From UBA4582 sp013204195 (lineage in GTDB: Bacteria > Pseudomonadota > Gammaproteobacteria > Pseudomonadales > Azotimanducaceae), in contig CAWUUH010000035.1 of the NCBI GenBank assembly GCA_963925735.1, positions 1 to 9,029 of the forward strand: a stretch of DNA of 9,029 nucleotides, in the 5' to 3' direction. The translations under genes and the position numbers were made by a program. Below are positions 1 to 5,643 of the stretch, one piece after another (the stretch's first letter is position 1; every line of letters begins with the position of its first letter). The notes beneath the pieces are model-generated. The model had not been told where the DNA came from. It made no database searches and saw nothing but the letters and a program-made list of their open reading frames with translations.

Positions 1-863
1 CGATCAGCTTTGTCGAACGCGATATCCTCGGCGGCCGCTTGTGGCTGTGCAGTTGGACGTCTGATCGCCTGGGGTATCTGTTTGATCTCGAGTGGCTGAT
101 TAATATGCCGGGTCACTGTTGGTGACATGATCTCTATCTGATTGCTGTGCAGACTGTCGAGCACGCACTGGTTGAGCTTCGAGCGGCTGGTGAGCAGTGT
201 GTTGACATCAAGCAGCAAGCCACTGACGCGATAGCAGATGGAGAAGTCGTCCAAGCTCAGAATCTGTACATAAGGATCGTCGAGTTCAGCGGCGCGGGCG
301 GCGACGAGCAGCAGTGGCTCAACCTCGGCGTGATGGATATCGTAGCCCAGCGACACGGTGCTTGAGATAATCACGCCCGAGCGACGGGTGACTTTGACGG
401 GGGTCAGAATAAACAGGCTGTTCGGAATGGATACGAGTTCGCGGTTCTCGGTCTGGATTTCGGTATCGAACAGTCCACGTTCCGAGACCTTACCGAAGTA
501 GTCGCCGACGGTGACGAAATCGCCGATATTAAAAGGCTTGGTCACACGCAAGGTAATGGCCGCCATAAAGTTGGTGACAAACGAGGTGGATGAAAAGGCA
601 ATCACGGCGGATATTCCGAGACCGATGATACTGAGAATTTGATTTCGAGTGCCTTCTGTCAGCGGTGCGACTATCACGGCCAGAATGATCGCGGCCACCG
701 TACACAACAGCATGATGATCTGACGCGGCAAGCGTGCTTCGCTGCCAAGATTCGGTTCGCGCGCAAGCAGCCAATAATGCGCCAGGCTGAGGCTCAGCAG
801 CGACAGCATTAGGCTAACGATTAGCGGTATAAAGGCGTTGAGCAAGCTCTCGTTAATCGTCAT
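1..863 (-). CDS. MscS-family small-conductance mechanosensitive ion channel (C-terminus cut by window edge)
   Basis: Inner-membrane channel that opens under membrane tension to release solutes during hypo-osmotic shock. The reverse complement reads open from the ATG at 863 for 287 codons, with no stop before the edge. Hydrophobic segments lie near residues 10-30, 48-67 and 75-105. The third leads into the MscS signature: a Ser/Thr/Ala-rich pore helix (about 90-106), then KPFNIGDFV (109-117), a conserved-type GKV turn (124-126) and SIPNSLF (145-151), matching the beta-domain hallmark RPF..GD.V....G.V......PN. The alpha/beta vestibule follows to about 245. Residues after about 255 are Pro, Gln and Ala rich and may be a flexible tail. 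AGGA at 871-874, seven bases before the ATG, supports this start. The gene is divergent from the oxidoreductase. The family is secure; the physiological role and full length are not. Confidence 0.9.
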   Translation of the reverse strand, partial: MTINESLLNAFIPLIVSLMLSLLSLSLAHYWLLAREPNLGSEARLPRQIIMLLCTVAAIILAVIVAPLTEGTRNQILSIIGLGISAVIAFSSTSFVTNFMAAITLRVTKPFNIGDFVTVGDYFGKVSERGLFDTEIQTENRELVSIPNSLFILTPVKVTRRSGVIISSTVSLGYDIHHAEVEPLLLVAARAAELDDPYVQILSLDDFSICYRVSGLLLDVNTLLTSRSKLNQCVLDSLHSNQIEIMSPTVTRHINQPLEIKQIPQAIRRPTAQPQAAAEDIAFDKAD

Positions 864-952
864 AGCAAGTTCCTGTGGTGGGTGCCAGATCACTGCAGAT
901 ATGCGTTATGGTCCGGCGTGTAGTGTATTGAATCGCGCGCCGTATAAATAGC

Positions 953-971
953 CGCCAGCGACCAGCTGGCG
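953..971. repeat. Perfect 7-bp inverted repeat, copy A
   Basis: CGCCAGC (953-959) and GCTGGCG (965-971) are exact reverse complements around the 5-base spacer GACCA. It lies about 94 bp before the oxidoreductase start and 90 bp before the mscS start. The same arms occur again at 2147-2167, before the isomerase gene, with a 7-base spacer. There is no T-run after it on either strand, so an ordinary terminator is unlikely. It could be an operator, an RNA hairpin or a REP-like element. Confidence 0.6.
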
Positions 972-1052
972 ATCCTCGAAACTCGATGGCATCCCTAAAC
1001 AGCTTGTCTTTGGCCTTCCAAAAATGTTTCACTTCGTCTTTTGCAATCATTC

Positions 1053-1057
1053 AGGAG
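1053..1057 (+). promoter_or_regulatory. Shine-Dalgarno site that fixes the GTG start of the oxidoreductase
   Basis: AGGAG lies seven bases before GTG 1065. The frame is open further upstream, to a TTG at 1041 that has no such site in front of it, so the GTG is the better start. Confidence 0.8.
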
Positions 1058-1064
1058 CAAGCCC

Positions 1065-2096
1065 GTGGCGACATCCAATCATCAATCCAGCACGCGACAG
1101 ACTAATCGTGAAATTCATCTGGCTTCTCGCCCGGAAGGATTGCCCACCGCGGAGAACTTTCGATTGGTGGAGAATCCTCTGCCAGCAACCGGTCCTGGCC
1201 AGGTCCTGATAAAAAATCTGTATATGTCCGTTGACCCAGCCATGCGGCCGCCACTGACAAATGGCCAGACTAAACTCGATGAGGTCATGACCGCCGGTGC
1301 GCTGGGTAAAATCGTCGAGAGTCAGCTTGAGGGTTACCCCGTGGGAACCTATGTTATGCACCGCGGGGGATTTCGTGAATGGTGCCTGTCTAATGGACAA
1401 GGGTTGGAAGTTATTCAACCAGAAAATGAGCCCTTAACTGCCCACCTACATGTGTTGGGCACGACCGGATTGACGGCCTATGGCGGTCTGCTGGTTACCG
1501 GTGAGCTTAAGTCTGGTGAGAATGTGTTTGTTTCGGCGGCAGCCGGGGCTGTAGGTAGTGTCGTCGGCCAAATTGCCAAGATCAAAGGCTGCCGGGTCGT
1601 GGGTAGCTGTGGATCCGATGAGAAAGTCAATTATCTGACCCAAGAGCTTGGCTTTGATTACGCCTTCAATTACAAGACCAGTAATATTCGTAAAGAACTG
1701 CACGTGGCGCTGCCGGAAGGTATTGATGTGTATTTTGAAAATGTCGGTGGTGCGCACCTGGACGCGGCTGTGGGTCAGATGCGCCCCTTAGGGCGTATTC
1801 CAGTCTGTGGCATGATCTCTGCGTACAACAACAAAGGCGCGCGCTCTGAAGGTGTGACGACACTGTCGAATATGATCTATAACCGGGTCACCATGAAGGG
1901 TTTTGTGGTGTACGAGTTCGATGGCATCCGCGCGCAATTTCTGGCGGATATGCGGGCGTGGATGGCGGCTGGTTTGATGAAGTATCAGGAAACGATTTTT
2001 GATGGTATTGAAAATGCGCCGGCGGCGTTCATCGGACTGCTGCAAGGTGAAAATACTGGCAAAATGCTGGTCAAGTTGGGTGACGATGACGTGTAG
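1065..2096 (+). CDS. NADPH-dependent medium-chain oxidoreductase, CurA/PTGR-like (zinc-independent)
   Basis: Cytosolic medium-chain dehydrogenase/reductase of the group that includes YncB/CurA and mammalian prostaglandin/leukotriene reductases. These reduce the activated C=C bond of enones, aldehydes or quinones with NADPH. The product is 343 residues, normal for the group. The N-terminal GroES-like domain holds NREIHLASRPEG (14-25) and YMSVDPAMRP (53-62), a strong family marker. GTTGLTAYGGL (132-142) comes next, then the nucleotide-binding domain with AAAGAVGSVVGQIAK (158-172) in place of the classical glycine loop and FENVGG at 224-229. I see no structural zinc cysteine cluster, as expected. 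GTG 1065 is chosen for its AGGAG site. The isomerase gene follows 102 bp later on the same strand, separated by two hairpins, so co-transcription is possible but not assured. The natural substrate cannot be read from sequence. Confidence 0.9.
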   Translation: MATSNHQSSTRQTNREIHLASRPEGLPTAENFRLVENPLPATGPGQVLIKNLYMSVDPAMRPPLTNGQTKLDEVMTAGALGKIVESQLEGYPVGTYVMHRGGFREWCLSNGQGLEVIQPENEPLTAHLHVLGTTGLTAYGGLLVTGELKSGENVFVSAAAGAVGSVVGQIAKIKGCRVVGSCGSDEKVNYLTQELGFDYAFNYKTSNIRKELHVALPEGIDVYFENVGGAHLDAAVGQMRPLGRIPVCGMISAYNNKGARSEGVTTLSNMIYNRVTMKGFVVYEFDGIRAQFLADMRAWMAAGLMKYQETIFDGIENAPAAFIGLLQGENTGKMLVKLGDDDV

Positions 2097-2111
2097 TCTG
2101 AACTCGCCCTT

Positions 2112-2130
2112 AGCCCTGCCAGGCAGGGCT
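2112..2130 (+). terminator. GC-rich hairpin after the oxidoreductase gene (possible terminator or attenuator)
   Basis: AGCCCTGCC (2112-2120) and GGCAGGGCT (2122-2130) are exact reverse complements with one base between, so the RNA would form about seven pairs and a five-base loop. It starts 15 bases after the stop codon. The next bases are TAACCAGAA rather than a T-run, so intrinsic termination would be weak. It may partly stop transcription or protect the 3' end. Confidence 0.45.
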
Positions 2131-2143
2131 TAACCAGAATCAT

Positions 2144-2170
2144 CTGCGCCAGCAACGACCGCTGGCGCGG
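2144..2170. repeat. Inverted repeat upstream of the isomerase gene, copy B
   Basis: GCGCCAGC (2146-2153) and GCTGGCGC (2161-2168) pair perfectly around a 7-base loop. A G-T and a C-G pair outside extend the stem to ten. It ends 28 bases before the isomerase ATG. The arms match copy A at 953-971, and both loops contain GACC. There is no T-run. With the hairpin at 2112-2130, it fills most of the gap between the two genes. Confidence 0.6.
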
Positions 2171-2198
2171 TACAACCCGTTGATGGAATAGACCGCCT

Positions 2199-3038
2199 AT
2201 GAGTCCTACCTGTTTTGATGTCAGTATTGACAATAATATTGCCCATATCCGCATGAACCGGCCGGAGAAGCGCAATAGCATGAATGCCGAATTTTGGGAG
2301 GAGTTGCCTGAGATCGTTAACGATATTGATGACAACAGCAAAGCGCGTGTCATTGTAATCTCGTCCATGGGGCCCCATTTCAGCTCGGGTTTGGATATTG
2401 GGAGCTTCATCACCGGCGATAGTCAGGCGCTCAAAACCGACCCGAAGCAGAGTCGAAGTCACGGCGAGAGTTTCTATCGAATGGTGAAGCGTATGCAGAA
2501 TACTTTCAGCTGCTTGGAAGAGTGCAGAATTCCGGTGCTTGTGGCCATTCAGGGGGGGTGTATCGGTGGTGGCATGGACTTTATCACCGCCTGCGACATC
2601 CGCTATGCCACTGAGGATGCCTTTTTTACAGTATTTGAGGTGAAAATCGGCATGACCGCAGACGTGGGTACATTTCCGCGTTTAGTGAAGCTCATTCCAG
2701 AAGGCATTGTGCGTGAATTGGCGTACACGGGTCGCCGAATGAGCGCTGCCGAGGCGCATCAGGCCGGCCTTGTGAATCGTGTCTTTGCCGACCAGGACGC
2801 CATGCTTGAAGCGGTACTGGAGGTTGCTCGGGAGATCGCTGCCAACGCGCCGCTGGCGGTTTATGGTTCAAAGCGCATGATCAATTATTCTCGGGATCAC
2901 TCAACAGCAGACAGTCTGGACTATATAGGCATCTGGAATGCGAGTTTCTTGCAGACCGAAGAAATGGTGGAGGCGATTGCCGCCAACAAAGAACAACGTG
3001 CCGGTGATTTTGCGGCTTTACCCAAGAAAAGGCGTTAA
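2199..3038 (+). CDS. Crotonase family, probable delta(3,5)-delta(2,4)-dienoyl-CoA isomerase
   Basis: Enoyl-CoA hydratase/isomerase fold, 279 residues. The oxyanion-hole segments are HFSSGLDI (60-67) and IQGGCIGGGMD (117-127). The three acidic residues known to be catalytic in rat dienoyl-CoA isomerase (Asp176, Glu196, Asp204) appear to have equivalents: Asp127 in GGGMD, Glu147 in FFTVFEV and Asp155 in TADVGT. Their spacing (20, then 8) is identical. The run TADVGTFPRLVKLIPEG (153-169) and the following ELAYTGRRM also resemble ECH1. The enzyme would shift 3,5-dienoyl-CoA to 2,4-dienoyl-CoA, so that 2,4-dienoyl-CoA reductase can act during oxidation of unsaturated fatty acids with odd-position double bonds. 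The ATG has only a weak GGAA ten bases upstream. The next gene begins two bases after the stop, so the two are probably co-translated. A plain enoyl-CoA hydratase is the less likely alternative. Confidence 0.85.
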   Translation: MSPTCFDVSIDNNIAHIRMNRPEKRNSMNAEFWEELPEIVNDIDDNSKARVIVISSMGPHFSSGLDIGSFITGDSQALKTDPKQSRSHGESFYRMVKRMQNTFSCLEECRIPVLVAIQGGCIGGGMDFITACDIRYATEDAFFTVFEVKIGMTADVGTFPRLVKLIPEGIVRELAYTGRRMSAAEAHQAGLVNRVFADQDAMLEAVLEVAREIAANAPLAVYGSKRMINYSRDHSTADSLDYIGIWNASFLQTEEMVEAIAANKEQRAGDFAALPKKRR

Positions 3039-3040
3039 AA

Positions 3041-3436
3041 ATGACGATTGGTGTTTGGCAACCGGCTAAGGCTGATGCGGAGAAAGGGTTGAGCCTGGAC
3101 GACTTGAAGGCCTATGCGGTGCTGACCGATGGAGCGCTGGAGAATTTGGCCGCCAGTTTGTCGGCCGCCCAAATCGGTGGTGATGGACGTCTAATGCGGC
3201 TCGACGAGGCGCCGTGGCAGGTGGCAACAGCGCTCAATGATGAGGAATTGGTCAATCTAGTCCGGTTCTTTACGCTGGCAGAAAGACAGTTGCCGGGATG
3301 GGATGGCGGTAAACAATCGCCGGTGATCTACCTGGTTCGGATTCTCAAGCAACGTGAGGCATTCACGCCGGTGCTGCGGCAATGGGTCAAGGCGAATACG
3401 GATAACCGTTATCTGCCCAATGGCGCACTGCTGTAA
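3041..3436 (+). CDS. Unrecognised 131-residue protein downstream of the isomerase
   Basis: I do not recognise this family. The start is two bases after the isomerase stop, with the purine-rich end of that gene serving as a ribosome site, which argues for real, coupled translation. The product is soluble-looking, with no signal peptide, membrane segment or cysteines, and appears mostly helical. Features that look constrained are GDGRLMRLDEAPWQ (47-60), the helix LNDEELVNLVRFFTLAE (65-81), a QLPGWDGGKQSPVIYLVRIL stretch (83-102) and a C-terminal WVKANTDNRYLPNG (115-128). The pattern of Trp, Gly and Pro residues suggests a compact domain rather than a spurious frame. It sits 41 bp before hisB, but its tight spacing ties it to the isomerase. 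No function is proposed. Confidence 0.75.
   Translation: MTIGVWQPAKADAEKGLSLDDLKAYAVLTDGALENLAASLSAAQIGGDGRLMRLDEAPWQVATALNDEELVNLVRFFTLAERQLPGWDGGKQSPVIYLVRILKQREAFTPVLRQWVKANTDNRYLPNGALL
3401..3413. promoter_or_regulatory. 13-bp perfect dyad before the hisB promoter (possible operator)
   Basis: GATAAC and GTTATC are exact reverse complements around a single C. The centre (3407) is about 36 bases before the TATAAT at 3443, near -48 of the inferred start site, a place suited to an activator or repressor. It lies inside codons for DNRYL of the upstream protein, so coding constraint may explain it by itself. Confidence 0.3.
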
Positions 3437-3442
3437 ATACCG

Positions 3443-3448
3443 TATAAT
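3443..3448 (+). promoter_or_regulatory. Candidate -10 box for hisB
   Basis: A consensus TATAAT lies just after the stop of the upstream gene and 30 bases before the hisB ATG, implying a start site near 3455. No good -35 hexamer is seen at 16-18 bp spacing (the best, TGGCGC, matches three of six), so the promoter may need an activator or may be weak. Confidence 0.5.
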
Positions 3449-3477
3449 GCCTCGATTTTGACAGAAGGCGAGTGGGC

Positions 3478-4077
3478 ATGGAAGTGGTAGAGCGCAAAGC
3501 ACAAGTAGATCGAAACACCCTCGAAACCCAGATCAGTGTCAGCATAAACCTGGACGGCACCGGTGTGTCGAGTTTCGACACGGGCGTGCCGTTTCTCGAA
3601 CATATGCTCGACCAGATCGCCCGTCATGGGCTGATCGACATTCAGGTCAATGCTCGGGGTGATCTGCACATTGATGCTCACCATACGGTGGAGGATATCG
3701 GTATCACGCTTGGCCAGGCATTCAGTCAGGCGATGGGTGATAAACGTGGTATTCGGCGTTATGGCCATGCTTATGTGCCCCTTGATGAAGCGCTGTCACG
3801 GGTTGTTATCGATTTTTCTGGTCGCCCAGGCCTGGAATACCACGTAGATTTCACTCGCGCGAGCGTGGGTGGTTTCGACGTTGATTTGTTCCGCGAGTTT
3901 TTTCATGGCTTTGTCAATCATGCGAACCTGACATTACATATTGATAATCTGCGCGGGGAGAACACTCACCATCAGATTGAAACGATCTTCAAGGCATTCG
4001 GTCGCTCTCTGCGCATGGCGCTGGAGATGGATCAGCGGATGGGTGACATCATGCCGTCGACAAAAGGAACCTTGTAG
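3478..4077 (+). CDS. hisB: Imidazoleglycerol-phosphate dehydratase HisB
   Basis: Dehydrates imidazole glycerol phosphate to imidazole acetol phosphate in histidine synthesis, in the cytosol, as a metal-dependent 24-mer in known homologues. The product is 199 residues, the length of the monofunctional enzyme, with no N-terminal histidinol-phosphatase domain of the Escherichia coli type. Family marks in order: RNTLET (12-17), LDGTGVSSFDTGVPFLEHML (25-44), HIDAHHTVEDIGITLG (64-79) and ENTHHQIETIFKAFGRSLR (161-179), with the paired histidines and nearby glutamates that bind manganese. It ends PSTKGTL, typical of the family. ATG 3478 is preferred to GTG 3472 because AAGG (3465-3468) is nine bases away from it and only three from the GTG. 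Its stop overlaps the hisA start by one base, so the two are translationally coupled. Confidence 0.97.
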   Translation: MEVVERKAQVDRNTLETQISVSINLDGTGVSSFDTGVPFLEHMLDQIARHGLIDIQVNARGDLHIDAHHTVEDIGITLGQAFSQAMGDKRGIRRYGHAYVPLDEALSRVVIDFSGRPGLEYHVDFTRASVGGFDVDLFREFFHGFVNHANLTLHIDNLRGENTHHQIETIFKAFGRSLRMALEMDQRMGDIMPSTKGTL

Positions 4078-4820
4078 TGCATATAATCCCGGCAATTGAT
4101 TTTAAGGATGGCAAGGTCGTCAACCTCAAGCAGGGGCGACTGGAAGAGTCGACCACTTATTCCGATGACCCCGTCGGCATGGCAGACCACTGGGTCAGTC
4201 AAGGTGCGGAGCGGCTGCATTTGGTTGATTTGGATGGAGCCTTCGAAGGATACCCGGTCAACCAGGCGCTCATTGCCATGATTGCGGCCAATCATCCCGA
4301 TTTGACCATTCAATTAGGGGGTGGTATTCGAAGCCCCGAGGTGATCGAGTCCTACCTTAATGCAGGTGTTGATTATGTGATCATTGGTACCAAGGCGGTA
4401 GAAGAGCCCGAGTTTGTGGGTGCTATGTGTCAGCGCTTCCCCGGCCATATTATGGTGGGGCTAGATGGTCTGCATGGCATGGTGGCTAAGAATGGTTGGA
4501 AAGACGTGACTGATATCTCGGTTAAGAGCCTGGCCTTACTGTTTGAAAGTGATGGCATCGAGTCGATTGTTTACACGGATATCGGTAAAGACGGCATGAT
4601 GGGCGGGATTAATATGCGCGCGACTCGAGAGCTTGCGGAATCGGTCTCGGTGCCTATTATTGCCTCTGGTGGCGTGACGGACATTCGAGACGTCATGGCC
4701 CTACTTGAGGTCGAAGCTAAAATTAAGGGTGGAATCACCGGCGTAATTACCGGTCGCGCGATTTATGAAGGCACCCTGAATCTGGCCGAGGCGATTGCCC
4801 TGACCCGCAAGAGTCGCTGA
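4077..4820 (+). CDS. hisA: ProFAR isomerase HisA (phosphoribosylformimino-AICAR-phosphate isomerase)
   Basis: Catalyses the Amadori rearrangement of ProFAR to PRFAR, the step before the HisH-HisF synthase. The 247-residue (beta/alpha)8 barrel begins with IIPAIDFKDGK (3-13) carrying the catalytic Asp8. GGGIRS (81-86) and IIASGGV (194-200) are the two phosphate-binding loops. Asp130 in MVGLD is the second catalytic acid, and YTDIGKDG (166-173) is also typical. The GTG at 4077 overlaps the hisB TAG; AGGA eight bases ahead and the full-length N-terminus support it. The loop after Asp130 reads GLHG, where many homologues have a Lys or Arg followed by an acidic residue. In related gammaproteobacteria hisH lies between hisB and hisA, and hisF follows hisA; neither is here. 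The next gene converges on it. Confidence 0.97.
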   Translation: MHIIPAIDFKDGKVVNLKQGRLEESTTYSDDPVGMADHWVSQGAERLHLVDLDGAFEGYPVNQALIAMIAANHPDLTIQLGGGIRSPEVIESYLNAGVDYVIIGTKAVEEPEFVGAMCQRFPGHIMVGLDGLHGMVAKNGWKDVTDISVKSLALLFESDGIESIVYTDIGKDGMMGGINMRATRELAESVSVPIIASGGVTDIRDVMALLEVEAKIKGGITGVITGRAIYEGTLNLAEAIALTRKSR

Positions 4821-4854
4821 CGGCGAAGCCGCTATTCTATGGGGCTGGCCCCAT
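4821..4854. terminator. Paired hairpins at the hisA / deacetylase convergence (weak terminator candidate)
   Basis: CGGC-GAA-GCCG (4821-4831) starts one base after the hisA stop. ATGGGGCTGGCCCCAT (4839-4854), whose outer six pairs are perfect, overlaps the last codons of the opposing gene. Neither is followed by a T-run on either strand, so this is a plausible but imperfect shared transcript end. Confidence 0.3.
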
Positions 4855-5635
4855 GAGAGTGGACACTCACGGCGGCTTGTAAAGCATGTGCTCGCCGCCG
4901 CTGGATTAAGGCTGACACCGAGATCACTTCTATAGACTGTGCTGCTAGTCCCGGTATAACTCTGGCCAGATAATCCAATGTCGCCTGATGAGGGTGGCCA
5001 ATGGCAATTCCGGTGCCATCGCGCCGGGCTTTCGCCAACAACACTTGGAAGGCTCGATCAATGCTGATAAATGTTGGGTCATTATCGAGAAACACGTCGC
5101 GACTTGATGATTGGATCTGTTGTTCCTTGGCCACCGTTGAGGCAACGGTATTTGCCGTTGTCCTTGAGTCGATAAAGTAAAGCTGCTGCTGCTTGATCTG
5201 CGACATGAGCCAGTTCATCTGTTGGGGTTGTTGCGTCAGTTGACTGCCCATATGATTATTGATCCCCTTGAGATGTGGGATTTGTTCAATAGCCAGTGCG
5301 AGGGTCTGATAAAATTCGGCTTTGGTCAGATTCTGCGTCAGGCCGCCTGGCCCCATGGGCTTGCGCCCGAGGTTGGCCATGGGCATATGTAGCATGACTT
5401 CTTTGCCGTCTTGATAGGCTAGTTCGGCAAGCTGATGTCCATATTGCGTATAGGGCAATATGGAGTAGGTTAGCAAGGCGGGTAATTGGATCGCGCGCTG
5501 GCCACGGCCCCAATGGTTCCCCATGTCATCGATAATAATTGCGATATAAGCCGGATTGTAGGGCTGTTCAGACGCAGCAGCGCTATCGCTGATGAGTGTC
5601 ATGTACAAAAATATCAGCCGGACAAGACGGTACAT
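4832..5635 (-). CDS. Divergent polysaccharide deacetylase, YibQ family, exported
   Basis: Member of the divergent polysaccharide deacetylase family, which shares the NodB-like barrel fold but has unproven activity. The 267-residue product begins with a probable signal peptide (basic MYRLVR, a hydrophobic stretch, AxA-like SAAA at 18-21), so it should act in the periplasm. Family marks: IAIIIDDMGN (31-40) with the paired metal-site aspartates, the HMPM segment (83-86), NNHMGS (126-131), FIDSRTT (154-160), RDVFLDND (179-186) and GHPH (213-216). All metal-type Asp and His positions look kept. The ATG lies eight bases after the ctpA stop, and its ribosome site (AAGGA) is formed by the last ctpA codons, so it is translationally coupled to the protease. 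The tail after about 246 is Arg, Ala and His rich and not conserved-looking. Confidence 0.9.
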   Translation of the reverse strand: MYRLVRLIFLYMTLISDSAAASEQPYNPAYIAIIIDDMGNHWGRGQRAIQLPALLTYSILPYTQYGHQLAELAYQDGKEVMLHMPMANLGRKPMGPGGLTQNLTKAEFYQTLALAIEQIPHLKGINNHMGSQLTQQPQQMNWLMSQIKQQQLYFIDSRTTANTVASTVAKEQQIQSSSRDVFLDNDPTFISIDRAFQVLLAKARRDGTGIAIGHPHQATLDYLARVIPGLAAQSIEVISVSALIQRRRAHALQAAVSVHSHGASPIE

Positions 5636-5643
5636 GGCGTCGT

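Larger units (their letters stand above)
864..1064. other. Divergent intergenic region between mscS and oxidoreductase genes
   Basis: These 201 bp lie between two divergent starts and must hold the promoter for at least the channel gene. I see a TATAAA at 943-948 on the plus strand but no convincing -35 at normal spacing, and no clear sigma-70 pair on the minus strand. The region carries one strong inverted repeat (953-971). The long open frame on the minus strand here shows no family resemblance and I treat it as non-coding. Confidence 0.4.

Noticed and set aside
953..971. A FadR-type fatty-acid operator near the oxidoreductase
   Set aside because: The minus strand contains AGCTGGTC, like one half of a FadR site, but the second half-site is missing and the symmetry is explained better by the CGCCAGC arms.
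853..1050. 65-residue minus-strand open frame in the mscS/oxidoreductase intergenic region
   Set aside because: Arg-rich, low-complexity-looking product with no family resemblance; it overlaps the start of mscS and the upstream region of the oxidoreductase, which must hold regulatory sites.
1047..1418. 123-residue minus-strand frame opposite the oxidoreductase
   Set aside because: A shadow frame of a strongly supported gene, with no coherent domain or ribosome site.
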